Source: Bryopsis sp. KO-2023 (lineage: Eukaryota > Chlorophyta > Ulvophyceae > Bryopsidales > Bryopsidaceae). From it: 64,000 nucleotides of DNA. The stretch is from the NCBI GenBank assembly GCA_030272585.1, contig BSYQ01000009.1:1-64000 (forward strand), read 5' to 3'. Positions 20,757 to 29,576 of the stretch are shown piece after piece (positions within the stretch are counted from its first letter, which is position 1; the number at the start of each line of letters is the position of its first letter). Below the pieces are notes generated by a model. It did not search any database. It had not been told where the DNA came from and was given only the letters and a program-made list of their open reading frames with translations. The position numbers and the translations under genes were made by a program.

Positions 20757-21085
20757 ATGACACAGATTGATGTGGGGATGGGAACGATGGTGAGAGGATG
20801 GTATCAGTTCACCCACAATCAAATACATCTGGAGGAGCAAGCTAATCAGTACACAGTCAAGGGGTTGAGGGTAATTACAAAGCGGGCTAGAATCTGACTG
20901 AGGCGACTCTCAATAGAGGAGGTCAGCCATCGGTGACAAGTGGGTGACTCTACCACTTGTATATATACCCACTTCTTCAACCCTCCGCACCATTTTTCAC
21001 TTTCGAGCAACCCAGTAAACGGAGCCGAGTTCAGCAAAGAGCGAAGTGTGCGTGTGTGTGTTTGCGGAGAGACCGTCCAGCAGCT
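20757..21085 (+). promoter_or_regulatory. Internal promoter region before gypsy-1 third gene
   Basis: A TATA box (TATATATA, 20960-20967) stands about 125 bp before the first good ATG of the third gene at 21086. Downstream lies GTAAACGGAGCCGAGTTC (about 21016). A nearly matching word, GTAAACGGAGCGAGCTC, lies in the same place in gypsy-2. This suggests the third gene is transcribed from its own promoter. The interval has no other long frame. Confidence 0.6.
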
Positions 21086-22849
21086 ATGTCTTCCAAAGGC
21101 AACCGTGAAAGCAAGGATGAGCAAATCACGCGTTTGCGAATGGAACGAGACAAATATGGAAAGGAATTAGCGGAAGCTGTGGAAGTAAGCAACAAGGCTT
21201 TGACGGCAAACACAGCATTGCTCCAGCAATTGACGGAAGTAAACAAACTCGCTCAAGAAGGAGTAGGCCATCGAGATGAACTGGCCGACAAACTTGCCGA
21301 ACAAGAAGCACTGATGAGGGAAGCGGCTCAAAAACATGCGGAAGAGCGGGCTAAAGAGGAGGCCGACTACCACCAGAAATTTCGGACATTCCAACAAGCA
21401 ATCAGTGATGCCAAAGTGAATGCACGGGGATTAGCTTCTGAGTTGAAGGAAGCCCGGACAACAATCAAAACGCTGGAAGAGGAAAACCAGGCTGTCCGAC
21501 AAGAGAAAATCTGCATCACTTCGGAGTTGGGATCCGTGAAAAACAACCTCCAAACTGCGCTGAAGGATCAGTCCTTCTATATCAAAGAAAACAAGGAATT
21601 GCGGGAAGCTCAGACAAAACGCTTCCAAGCGCTGAAGCAGTTGGAGAAAGAGGTGGCGGCCCTCAAAGCGGAAAAAGCGGCGGACAAACGTGGTGAGCGC
21701 GTCGCGCTCGAGACCAAGATCATGATGACGGAGCTGCTAGCATCCAGAGCAGAGGCGGCCAGGCTTCGTCAAATCTTGGAGAAATTCCCACAAGATTTGG
21801 CGGCCATGGCCACTGGAGTCGTCCAAGGGAAGCTCCACACTCTGTCCGATCAAATGTCGCTGTTGCATAAGGGGAAATTTCAAGATGTGGTAGACATCCA
21901 CAAGATAAAAGAAATCACCCTGACGCATACAAGCTTGCCGCCCGCGAATGAACTGAAGCATGTCCGAGACTGGGATGGGAGACTCACAAGGGAGGCCACG
22001 AAGATTGCAAGAATGATGGGCCAACCACCATCGCAGCCGACAAACGAGGACGACAGCAGCGATGACGACAGTGATTCCTCGGAAGATGAACAACACCAAA
22101 AAGAAAAGGAAGCTGCGGAGGCAGCCAAGGCAGCGGCCGACATTCTGAAGGCCGACAAATTGAAGTCCGACAAAGCTAAGGCCGACAAGGCTAAGTCCGA
22201 CAAAGCTGCAGCCGACAAGTTGAAATCCGACAAAGCTGCAGCCGACAAAGCAGCAGCCGCCAAAGCTAAGACGGACACGATCAAGCCCAAGCCCAAGCCA
22301 ATCAAGACGACAACACCGACCCGCAAGAGAATGCGTCCATCAAAGATTGCAAAGGAGCTGGAGGAGACACTGCTCAAACGTCACAAGGCAAATGGTGATC
22401 CTCGGTTGTTGGGCCGCACATGTTATCATTGTGCAGGACGACAACTGCATGTAGGAATTCCTGCAGATTGTCAGTCCCACTTTGTGTGCCCCAAACATTG
22501 GACCAGACACCAAGTGACGGAGAGAATGATCCAGCGATGGAAGGACGACAAGTCTGTGGTTCCGCTCAACATGACTGTGACGGAACTGCATCTCGGCAAG
22601 CGAATGCCGGACTTCCTTCCCCTTGCACCACCACCACCAGCCGACGCCATCGACAATTTGGTTGTTCCATGCCAAATTTGTAATATCCGCAAATGTGGAT
22701 TTCCGTCCGGCTCGAGCACAAAGGCTCTCCGGTCGACGATGACGACAATCCTTCATGAGATGTGGGATCCAGAGCAGGACATTGACTCAGACATTGACTC
22801 TGATGTTGCTGGTGGCGGCGGTACTGTTGGACCAAGCCAAGCCGACTAG
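21086..22849 (+). CDS. Gypsy-1 third gene: coiled-coil protein with RING-like Cys/His cluster
   Basis: The frame is open from 20957, but the first proper ATG is at 21086 (MSSKGNRESK), giving about 587 residues. The first 300 residues are charged heptad-like helix, probably coiled coil. An acidic Ser/Asp stretch and a run of ADK/SDK repeats follow (about 330-395), then a basic segment. The C-terminal part has C-x2-C (CYHC, about 445), C-x2-H-F-V-C-x2-H-W (about 461-472) and C-x2-C (CQIC, about 528). This order matches cross-brace RING-type zinc binding with a long final spacer. It occupies the env position but shows no signal peptide or membrane segment, so it is not an envelope protein. Gypsy-2 has an equivalent gene with the same cysteine pattern. 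Function unknown. Confidence 0.85.
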   Translation: MSSKGNRESKDEQITRLRMERDKYGKELAEAVEVSNKALTANTALLQQLTEVNKLAQEGVGHRDELADKLAEQEALMREAAQKHAEERAKEEADYHQKFRTFQQAISDAKVNARGLASELKEARTTIKTLEEENQAVRQEKICITSELGSVKNNLQTALKDQSFYIKENKELREAQTKRFQALKQLEKEVAALKAEKAADKRGERVALETKIMMTELLASRAEAARLRQILEKFPQDLAAMATGVVQGKLHTLSDQMSLLHKGKFQDVVDIHKIKEITLTHTSLPPANELKHVRDWDGRLTREATKIARMMGQPPSQPTNEDDSSDDDSDSSEDEQHQKEKEAAEAAKAAADILKADKLKSDKAKADKAKSDKAAADKLKSDKAAADKAAAAKAKTDTIKPKPKPIKTTTPTRKRMRPSKIAKELEETLLKRHKANGDPRLLGRTCYHCAGRQLHVGIPADCQSHFVCPKHWTRHQVTERMIQRWKDDKSVVPLNMTVTELHLGKRMPDFLPLAPPPPADAIDNLVVPCQICNIRKCGFPSGSSTKALRSTMTTILHEMWDPEQDIDSDIDSDVAGGGGTVGPSQAD

Positions 22850-22989
22850 AGAGACTGACCAAGCGAGAGACAGTGGTTTCGGGAGTTGGTAGTGGGCTGA
22901 GTGTTAGTTGGACTTTTATTTTTTTCTGTTGATTGACTTTTGGGGTTTTCTTTTTCATGTGTTCACGCACAAGGGTGAGGGCACCCTTT

Positions 22990-23010
22990 GGGGGGGGGGG
23001 GGGAAGTAGT
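22990..23010 (+). promoter_or_regulatory. Gypsy-1 polypurine tract
   Basis: A run of about 14 G followed by AAGTAGT ends directly at the 3' LTR (23011). This is the place and composition expected of the primer for plus-strand DNA synthesis. Confidence 0.8.
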
Positions 23011-23198
23011 TGATACGAACGTTTCGAATTGTAGTACAGTCGTGGTACGGGTATTCGGGTTCTAGGGTGATAAGTTCAGAGAGAACTTGTAAAAATTAAT
23101 TATCTCTGCGTGTCGAGTTTCACCCCTGTTCACTCGTTTCTCAAACTCAAGTGTGCACACAACCTCCCAGTGAAAGCCTAGCTAAACAGGGCCTAACA
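23011..23198 (+). repeat. Gypsy-1 3' LTR
   Basis: 188 bp, apparently identical to the 5' LTR; followed by the duplication GGAAA at 23199-23203. Confidence 0.96.
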
Positions 23199-23203
23199 GG
23201 AAA

Positions 23204-23439
23204 TGACGGAACGCAGAGCCGCGAGAAACCGATAACTGGTCGGTGCAGGAACTGATGACGGAACGCAGATCCGCTAGAAACTGAAAACTGCTCGATGCAG
23301 GAACTGATGACTTTCTCGTAGAGCAGCGACAAACTGAACACAACGGCAAGTATGAAAGGCCACAAAAACGAAACGAGCCTGTGCGCAAACCTCCCAGGGC
23401 TGTCGATATATTCGGAGCAGTTCCGTACAGTACGTAATA
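23204..23439 (-). promoter_or_regulatory. Upstream region of the second hAT gene
   Basis: Once gypsy-1 is removed, this segment lies directly upstream of the ATG at 13048 and should hold its promoter and 5' UTR. It contains a duplicated unit of about 52 bp (23204-23307) starting TGACGGAACGCAGA. No TATA box stands out. Confidence 0.45.
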
Positions 23440-23887
23440 ACTCAGTCATCGATGTGGCCCATAACACGATGGTCGGAGTCCAGGTCGGCATCGGATCTGC
23501 ATCGCCGATTTCATCGGAAACACCGACTTTACGCCTTTCCTACCGATCATGATCGGACGTCGCCGACTATTGCTCCGATCAAAATATAGCGCCGACTTTT
23601 TGGTCGGCCGACTATGCCGATCCCAGCTTCGAAACCAGATCGGATCGGTGTCGGGATCGGATCTGCCGACCTTTATTCGGGTCGGGCGCCGATCCCGACT
23701 AGTCGGTCCGATTTTGACACCGATTTCCGATTATCGGCCCGACTTTTGAAGATTTCAGAATATCGGAACAGGACCGACTTTTTTCAACTTTCCGAGAATA
23801 ATAGATTCGTGAAAACCGGAATCCGATCCGATCCCGTACAGGTCTGTTTATGTGCGGCCGATATTTGCCGACTGTATCCCTAGTATG
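23440..23887. repeat. Right subterminal repeat region of the hAT element
   Basis: Dense CCGA/TCGG/GATCGG words in both orientations, matching the left end at 5792-6130. It ends in the inverted terminus CCCTAGTATG and the duplication CTAGTGGC. Confidence 0.75.
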
Positions 23888-23895
23888 CTAGTGGC

Positions 23896-25400
23896 AGATT
23901 ATTTTCTGGTGTTTGATGAGACGAATGACAGAGTATTTTCAGTCTATGATAGATCAGTGGCAGATCATTTTCTGTTCGTTGATAGAGCAAATTCGCAGTG
24001 GTATTTGTCAAGGTAGTTGTCAGTGGACAAACATTTTTCAGTCCAGGCTGAGTTGATGGCAGTATATATCTTCAGGACGGGAAAAATAGAGATTTATTGA
24101 GGACCAATAGGTCTATGGGACTTTCACTTATTAGACTGAGTGGTAGCTAGTATTTGAAGAAGGATATGAACAGCAGTAGCTGACTCTTAGGTGTTGCAGA
24201 AGTAGAACATCTCATCCTTCTTGACTATCAGGAAAAAGGCAGTCAGAAATATTCCAAATGAGGGCAATTGTTTTGTCTAAGGATGACCCTCGTTGTGAGC
24301 TAAGTAGTAGCCAGTGATTAGAGGACTTCTGGAAAGGAAAAGTTTCCTTAGTTGAATGAAATAGGAGGCTGAGTTTTGGACTGTCTTTAGAGTATTCAGG
24401 AAATTGCGCAGAATTGAAAACACAAATTATCTTTTAGAGAGAAGAAGAAATCTGATGGGGAGGATGCAGTTATGAGATAACCAGATCCTACCCATTGGTA
24501 AAGAAGGTGTTTTTCTTTCGATTGGTGGCAGCAGTTTCTGAAATTACTACGGTGTAGTTCGACAGAATTCTGGTAGAACAAAGATGGTTGAGAGTATTCT
24601 AGATATCAGGAATTATGCTTATCTTTGAAGAGGAATGAAATCCGATAGGGAGGATGAAGTGCCAATGCAGCCACATCCTACCCATTGTTGGACAGAGTGA
24701 TTCTTGGTTGATGGCAGGATTTCTTTGATACTAGAGTTCGTTTCAGCAAGATTTCAGTGGAACAGTTTGAGTTCGGGAATCTTGGTTTTTACAGAAATGG
24801 TGATTTCTCTAATACACTCTTGGTTTCTTATTTTTTATGGTGACTGAGAGATGAGTTTTTCAGGTTATACCCCATTCTGGAAGTTTGTTCAGTTTATCAG
24901 AAATTTCTGGAGTGTAATTGATCACTAGTGGTGCTCTTGAGGCATAGAAAAGTACATCAGTTCATGGGACAAATGGCTGAACAAAAGAGGAATTTCTATG
25001 GTAGTTTGGTTTGATTTTGTCCTTTCGTTTTCATTTGGATGAGAAGTTGCTGATTTCTGGTGAAGCAATATCAGTAGAGGTTTCTAACCTGTGGTCAGTA
25101 GAATGCTACAGTGTGTTTGAGATGTCTATACATTAATAGTCTGAAAAGGAGAAGTGGCAGACTTTTGTACGCGCTGATTTCTTACTCAGTAGTATTGTGG
25201 GAGTGCTGAGGATACAGGATGTGAGACAGAGGTGTACTCAACATATTTTTTTAGGTTGATTGCAGTGGATCAAAAAAAAAAGATTGGAAGTATGTGGCAG
25301 ATTTATACCTTGACAGCCACATGGTAGTTAGTTGTTTCTTGAGAAAAGAGTGAAGATTTGAAAGAGAAAGGTGGCACCAGGTGGTGCTTGTGGAAGGAAT
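23896..25400. other. AT-rich flank without a recognised gene
   Basis: Joins to 5783 when the hAT element is removed. It has no long frame. Words such as GTGGCAGAT and CAGTGG recur, and two related segments near 24440-24500 and 24635-24690 share AATCYGATRGGGAGGATG and CACATCCTACCCATTG-like words. It looks like an old, decayed repetitive element. Confidence 0.5.
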
Positions 25401-25650
25401 TGGTCCAAGGGTTGTGAAATGGAGAAGAGGAAGGCCTGAGGGTGGAGTAGCCACACCTCACTAGGGTAAACAAACTTGCAGTAGATATTTTCTGCAGATG
25501 CAGAGCCATGTGTAGCCACATCTGAGGAGATGGTGCATGAGTGGAGTGCCATGTGAAGCATACACCCATGTAGGACAACTGAGCGGGGAAGCTAAGATCA
25601 GCATCCCTCAAGAAAGTTGCTCAGCCCCAAGTTTTCGCGGGAATGGAAGT

Positions 25651-26300
25651 TGTAACGACTCTGCCCCTGCAGATCGCTTTTTCCACTCAAGTCCATCGAA
25701 GACTGCGACCCTGCCGGTCTGCCAGTCTGAAACTGCCGTTCTATTGAACGACCATGGGAGAAACACTTGAACCTAGCAAGGTTCAAGGAGAGATCAGGTT
25801 CCAAACTAAGGTTAGGTTAAGTTACAAGAATGTCCAAACCCCAACAACTTATACCGTTTCTTCCAACCCTGATCCAAACTGATCCTAAGCCATAACATCA
25901 GTCTGCATCAGTGTTGCAGACCATCAAACTACCAAGTTCCTTTCAGTCCCCTTTCATGACATGCAGCCTCAGACACCTTGCACGGTACTGCGGTCCTGAG
26001 TCTGCCACCTAAGACCTTCTAGAACCTTGTGCCTGCCAGCTCTGCAGCCCACGTTCTGCAACGCTGCCAGCACCTGTCTGCCATCAGCAACCCTGTCAGC
26101 CCGACTACTCTGCCACTTCGTCAGTCTGCCAATCTGCTGACTACCAGTCCTTTAGTCTGCAGGTCTGAAGGACCTGAACCATTCCTGCTTCTGCAGAATC
26201 ATAGCAGTCAACCTGCAGCCTAATCTGTCAGCCCAATCACTGCCAGTCTGCAAGCCTGCAGGTCTGCCTGAATCGCCTTTGATTCTGCCGAATCACTACA
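25651..26300. mobile_element. Solo LTR, family X, copy 2 (inverted)
   Basis: 650 bp reading TGTAACGACTC to GAATCACTACA, the reverse complement of the copy at 11088-11728 with scattered differences. It is flanked by the 5-bp duplication GAAGT (25646-25650 and 26301-26305). Two copies with independent duplications and shared ends define the family boundaries firmly. Confidence 0.9.
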
Positions 26301-26374
26301 GAAGTCCAGGGAGGACGTAGGAGAGTAAGGAAACCCTGAGGGTGATGAGCCAGGGGTTCACACCTGATGGGGAG

Positions 26375-26839
26375 CAGAGATAGGACTTGGGCCGATTTTT
26401 TGGTCCGGCTCCGGTCCGGTCCGGTTACGGTCGGGTTACGGTCACCGTACTACGGCCGTAACTCCGTACCGTAACCGGAGTAATATGTTGTTTTTACGGT
26501 ACGGAACAGGTACGGTATAACTACGGTAGGCCCTAAATCACCGTGAAGTAGCGTGGTTCAGTGCTAAAGCGTTAGGCTGCAGTCAGTAGGGTCGCGGGTT
26601 CGAATCCCCCTGGGTTCCTTTGGAATCGCGGGACCCTGCGGGGGTCACTTTCTACGGTTTACGGTTGTTACGGCCGTTACGGTCGTTACGGTCCGGTACG
26701 GAGCGGTACGGAGTGGTACGGTGCTACGGTTACGGCCGTAAAAGTACGATTTTCTGACGAAAATTGTACTCCGGTTACGGTCCGGTTACGGTGGTTACGG
26801 TCCGGTTACGGTGACCGTAACCGTAAAGTCCTATCTCTG
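26375..26839. mobile_element. hAT-type MITE with tRNA-like core (MITE-2)
   Basis: The 14-bp inverted termini are CAGAGATAGGACTT, flanked by the 8-bp duplication ATGGGGAG (26367-26374 and 26840-26847). It is 465 bp with no coding sequence. GGTTACGG, TACGG and GTCCGG words fill both sides of a central tRNA-like segment. Its plan (subterminal word arrays, tRNA-like core and the same post-tRNA tail) is that of MITE-1, with different terminal sequence. Confidence 0.93.
26545..26616 (+). other. tRNA-like sequence inside MITE-2
   Basis: An A-box-like GTGGTTCAGTGC (26553-26564) and a B-box GGGTTCGAATCCCC (26596-26609) are spaced as in a tRNA gene. The acceptor stem does not pair, so this is a tRNA-derived head. 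It is followed by GGGACCCTGCGGGGGTCAC (about 26630-26648), shared with MITE-1. Confidence 0.6.
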
Positions 26840-27312
26840 ATGGGGAGGCGAAAAAGAAGAAGATGATGGAGAACCTTGCAGATACAGAGCCATGTGTAGC
26901 CATATCTGAAGGGGATCCTGCAGTTTCAGTGTTGAATTTTGCAGGTGGAGAGCCGTGTGTAGCCACATTTGCAGAATGTTTGGTGAAGGATATAGAGACA
27001 ACGAAGGAGGGCTGTGGGCTGTGTGAAGCCACAACCGCTCTGGTCTCTGAGGCAGGAGGTGATGAGCCAAGTGAAGCCACACCCAGCCTGCAGGTGATGT
27101 CAGGCAGTGCAGGATTAGGTGGGGCCCCACCTGAACCTGAGCTGCACAGTATTTCTGAGAGTAAAGGTACTGATGTTGATCTAAGGGCAGACACATCAGG
27201 TTTTTCGGTAAGAAAGGAGCTTGAACAGGGGAAACTAAGTGCAGATTCCCTTAAGAATGTTTGTTCAAGTGTACCCCAGTTTTGGGAGTTTTGGGAGTTG
27301 AGAAGAGTCTAG

Positions 27313-28198
27313 GGAGGGACTCTAAGTTGATACAGACCACATGTTTTGTGGCAGATTGTTTGTTTTTGAAGAATTAGAAGTCAGAAAGTTGGATTTTATT
27401 CTCGAACTGCAAATGGTTAGTTGCAGTTTTGCAGAAAGTCTGACTACTTTATTACAAGTCAGTGTATCAACATTACGATACTCAGATTTGGTTGGTATGT
27501 TTAAAAAAAAAAAAAAAAAAGAACATATGTAGAAAGAATTATGAAGGAGAGTTTGACAAACTCATAGGGCTTCAGAATCTTTTGCCAAAGAGGATCAGAG
27601 ATAGCATTTTTCAGTGGCAGAGTTCACTATTGTTGCAGCTGCAAGGGTAGTGACTGAAGTATGGAATGCTGATTCTATTTCTGATTCAATATATTGGATT
27701 CAGTTGTCAAACTTTCAAGGAGACAAAGATTTTACGGAGATTATGGTTTGGATTTTCTGTGGAGATCAGAGGACTCCGTTAGATGAAGAAAAGAAAATCT
27801 TTCAAGGGATTGTGAAATTTTGCAGGCACATCTGGAAATGTGTTATGAGCACTTGGCACATTGCAGGTGCAGAACCTGTTAGTTGCAGAGGCACTTTGCA
27901 GGGCTGCAAAATTTTCTGTGTTTTCTTTATTCTCTATTTCTTTTCTGGTAAATGAAGCAGAAATAGCCTTGATCTTTGGTGGCATAGTTGGTGTATATTT
28001 GTGTGAACAACATATATCAGAAAGGTTGAAAACTGAACATTTGATTACAATCTGGGGCAGCAGATTATTCTGACTTTGGTAGAGCAAATTCAGGCCTTCA
28101 GTTTTTCAGGCTTGTTTCTTGAAGTAGTTTGTTCAGTTGTTTGGGGTTATTTTGGCTGCTCCGAACAGCTCAACTTTCTGTAGCTGGTACAGTGATAT
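27313..28198. other. AT-rich stretch without a recognised gene
   Basis: Only short frames on either strand. An 18-base A-run lies at about 27502-27519. The segment ends where the first LTR of the tandem array begins. Confidence 0.5.
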
Positions 28199-28855
28199 TG
28201 AAACGAGGCTACTTTTTTCAAGGTCCCCTCGCCCTCCTAGAGGAGGACGAGTGCCTTCCTCAAGCGTCTCGTTAGATAGAACTTCCTTACAAGAATAAAG
28301 TTATAAAGAAGGTACAACGACCTTTTCTGTTAGTCTTTTAGCGCTCTACGAGGTAGTTTGGGATAGAGCCGAGGGTGGCTGACGCATGTGGGTTCACGAG
28401 TAAGACAGATTAGACCCAGAGTTTGGGGCATGCGTCAGCGTACTACACTTAGGGGTACTTAAGAGGCCCACTCGTTGTTTTGACACTTATAGTTACTTTG
28501 TAAGAACTCGGGATTCGTGGGATTGGTGTGTTCCCGCTTGTGTGTGTGTTTGTGTGTGTGTGTGTGTTAAGTGTTTGCCTGACGCAATCACTTCCCAACC
28601 CAAGTGCTCTAGTAGCGTTCACAACCGCGCTAGCTAGAGAGTTGTCTAAAGCAACAAACCCCACAAGTATACTTGCGTTAGCCAGCAAGTTATCACGAAT
28701 CCAACCAACACATCCGACCACTATTGCGTCACCCACAAGCTTCACTATCATTTTCCTTCCACACTCTTATACCCTAGCGCCACAGCGCATCAAACCCTTG
28801 TTCCTGTCGACGTGTCACTATTCACTAGGAATTCACACATCTCCTTGCCACCTCA
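28199..28855 (-). repeat. LARD-3 LTR, copy A (with solo LTR inside)
   Basis: TGAAACGAGG to about CCACCTCA; 229 bp once the 428-bp insertion at 28328 is removed, the same as copy B. The inner edge is uncertain: copies A and B run on identically, and copy C is cut at 56668 by the next element. Confidence 0.7.
28328..28750 (+). mobile_element. Solo LTR of the gypsy-2 family
   Basis: 423 bp, TGTTAGTC to ACTATCA, the reverse complement of the LTRs at 45186-45607 and 54859-55280 with a few substitutions. It is flanked by the 5-bp duplication TTTTC (28323-28327 and 28751-28755). It lies inside LTR A; LTR B lacks it, so it arrived after the array formed or before only one copy was duplicated. Confidence 0.93.
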
Positions 28856-28984
28856 ACTGTGAACGTGCCCCTATTCCACGAGAACTCACACGTCCAATTG
28901 ACAACTCGACTTTGATGGCTGCCACATCATCATCCATCAAACTCCATCGAGCTTGGTTGTAGTCGTGACTCCAAGGGTGTCGCA

Positions 28985-29112
28985 CTACTGCACCTCTGCA
29001 CCTCTGCACCTCTGCACCTCTGCACCTCTGCACCTCTGCACCTCTGCACCTCTGCACCTTTGCACCTCTGCACCTCTGCACCTCTACACCGCTGCACCGC
29101 TGCACCGCTGCA
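28985..29112. repeat. Minisatellite, 8-bp unit CTCTGCAC
   Basis: About ten copies of CTCTGCAC, then GCTGCACC variants. The matching array in unit B (36580-36710) has fewer copies, one of the few differences between the units. Confidence 0.9.
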
Positions 29113-29525
29113 CGCTGCACTCCTACACGCCGCACTCTCGCACGCTGCTCCTACACGTTGCACTCTTGCAACCTTCCCTTTTTCAGCTGCAGGAAGCATG
29201 GCAACTACTCTTGTAGTTCCAGCTCGAGTGCTGCGATAACCAACCGTTACATTCCTCCCCACCAGGTTGGCAGTAAGTTCCAACACTGCCGTGGAGAGCA
29301 TGTCTCAAATAAAACCCGTTGCATAAAGTATCACAATCCATAAGGCATCTCACAATCCAAATCAGAATATCTTTCAGTGTCCAAACACGAAAAGAGTACG
29401 AGACTGGCATAATATTTTCTTTCGCTTTGTCCATAAAATCGAGAAAATCATCTCTCTATTTCAAACTGAAATATCCTTTCTCTGCTCTTGAGTTTCCAGA
29501 GCTCCTCTTCTTGCAATATTTGGAT

Positions 29526-29576
29526 TGCTGCTGCTGCTGCTGCTGCTGCTGCCGCTGCTGCTGCTGCTGTTGCTGC
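29526..29576. repeat. CTG microsatellite in unit A
   Basis: About sixteen CTG triplets with CCG and TTG interruptions; the same array is at 37117-37167 in unit B. Confidence 0.9.

Larger units (their letters stand above)
13068..23198 (+). mobile_element. Gypsy-1, full-length Ty3/gypsy chromovirus
   Basis: A 10,131-bp element with two 188-bp LTRs that look identical by eye (13068-13255 and 23011-23198), TG...CA ends and the 5-bp duplication GGAAA (13063-13067 and 23199-23203). It carries gag, pol with a C-terminal chromodomain, and a third gene after pol. All three frames are open. Identical LTRs and open frames indicate a recent insertion. It lies in the giant hAT element, just upstream of that element's second gene. 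Confidence 0.97.
5792..23887. mobile_element. Giant nested hAT-superfamily DNA transposon
   Basis: The left end reads CATACTATGGAT and the right end, reverse-complemented, CATACTAGGGAT, giving imperfect terminal inverted repeats. The same 8 bp, CTAGTGGC, flank both sides (5784-5791 and 23888-23895), the target duplication length of hAT elements. Inside are a hAT transposase gene (6.48-9.70 kb) and a second gene on the minus strand (13048-10442). Three later insertions inflate it: a MITE at 6583-7545, a solo LTR at 11088-11728 and gypsy-1 at 13068-23198, each with its own target duplication. Subtracting these and one duplication each leaves about 6.3 kb. Both subterminal regions are packed with CCGA/TCGG words. 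The transposase is damaged, so the copy is probably not autonomous now. Confidence 0.9.
25430..27312 (+). pseudogene. Decayed gene with repeated CVAT/CEAT motif, broken by two insertions
   Basis: On the plus strand a short motif recurs: GVATP, EPCVATSE, VPCEAYT, EPCVAISE, EPCVATF, GLCEATT, EPSEATPS. A solo LTR (25651-26300) and a MITE (26375-26839) interrupt it. Removing both with one duplication each takes out 655 and 473 bp, 1,128 in all, a multiple of three. The frame from 25537 then runs on to the stop at 27310-27312 with one internal TAG just after the LTR site (26316-26318). A one-base frame change separates the 25500 motif from the later ones. I do not recognise the protein. Similar VAT/DAAT motifs occur on the minus strand of the non-coding LTR elements (31.5-32.7 kb), so it may be a relic of a related element. 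Confidence 0.45.

Noticed and set aside
20957..21085. Upstream extension of the gypsy-1 third gene
   Set aside because: The frame is open but starts on a non-ATG codon and overlaps the TATA box; the ATG at 21086 is the better start.
20957..22849. Envelope protein in gypsy-1
   Set aside because: Position fits, but there is no signal peptide, membrane segment or fusion-peptide-like stretch; the protein is charged coiled coil with a zinc-binding end.
28833..29301. Repetitive open frames (AEVQRCRG-type) over the CTCTGCAC array, repeated at 36424-36892
   Set aside because: They are simple translations of the minisatellite and differ in copy number between units; not genes.
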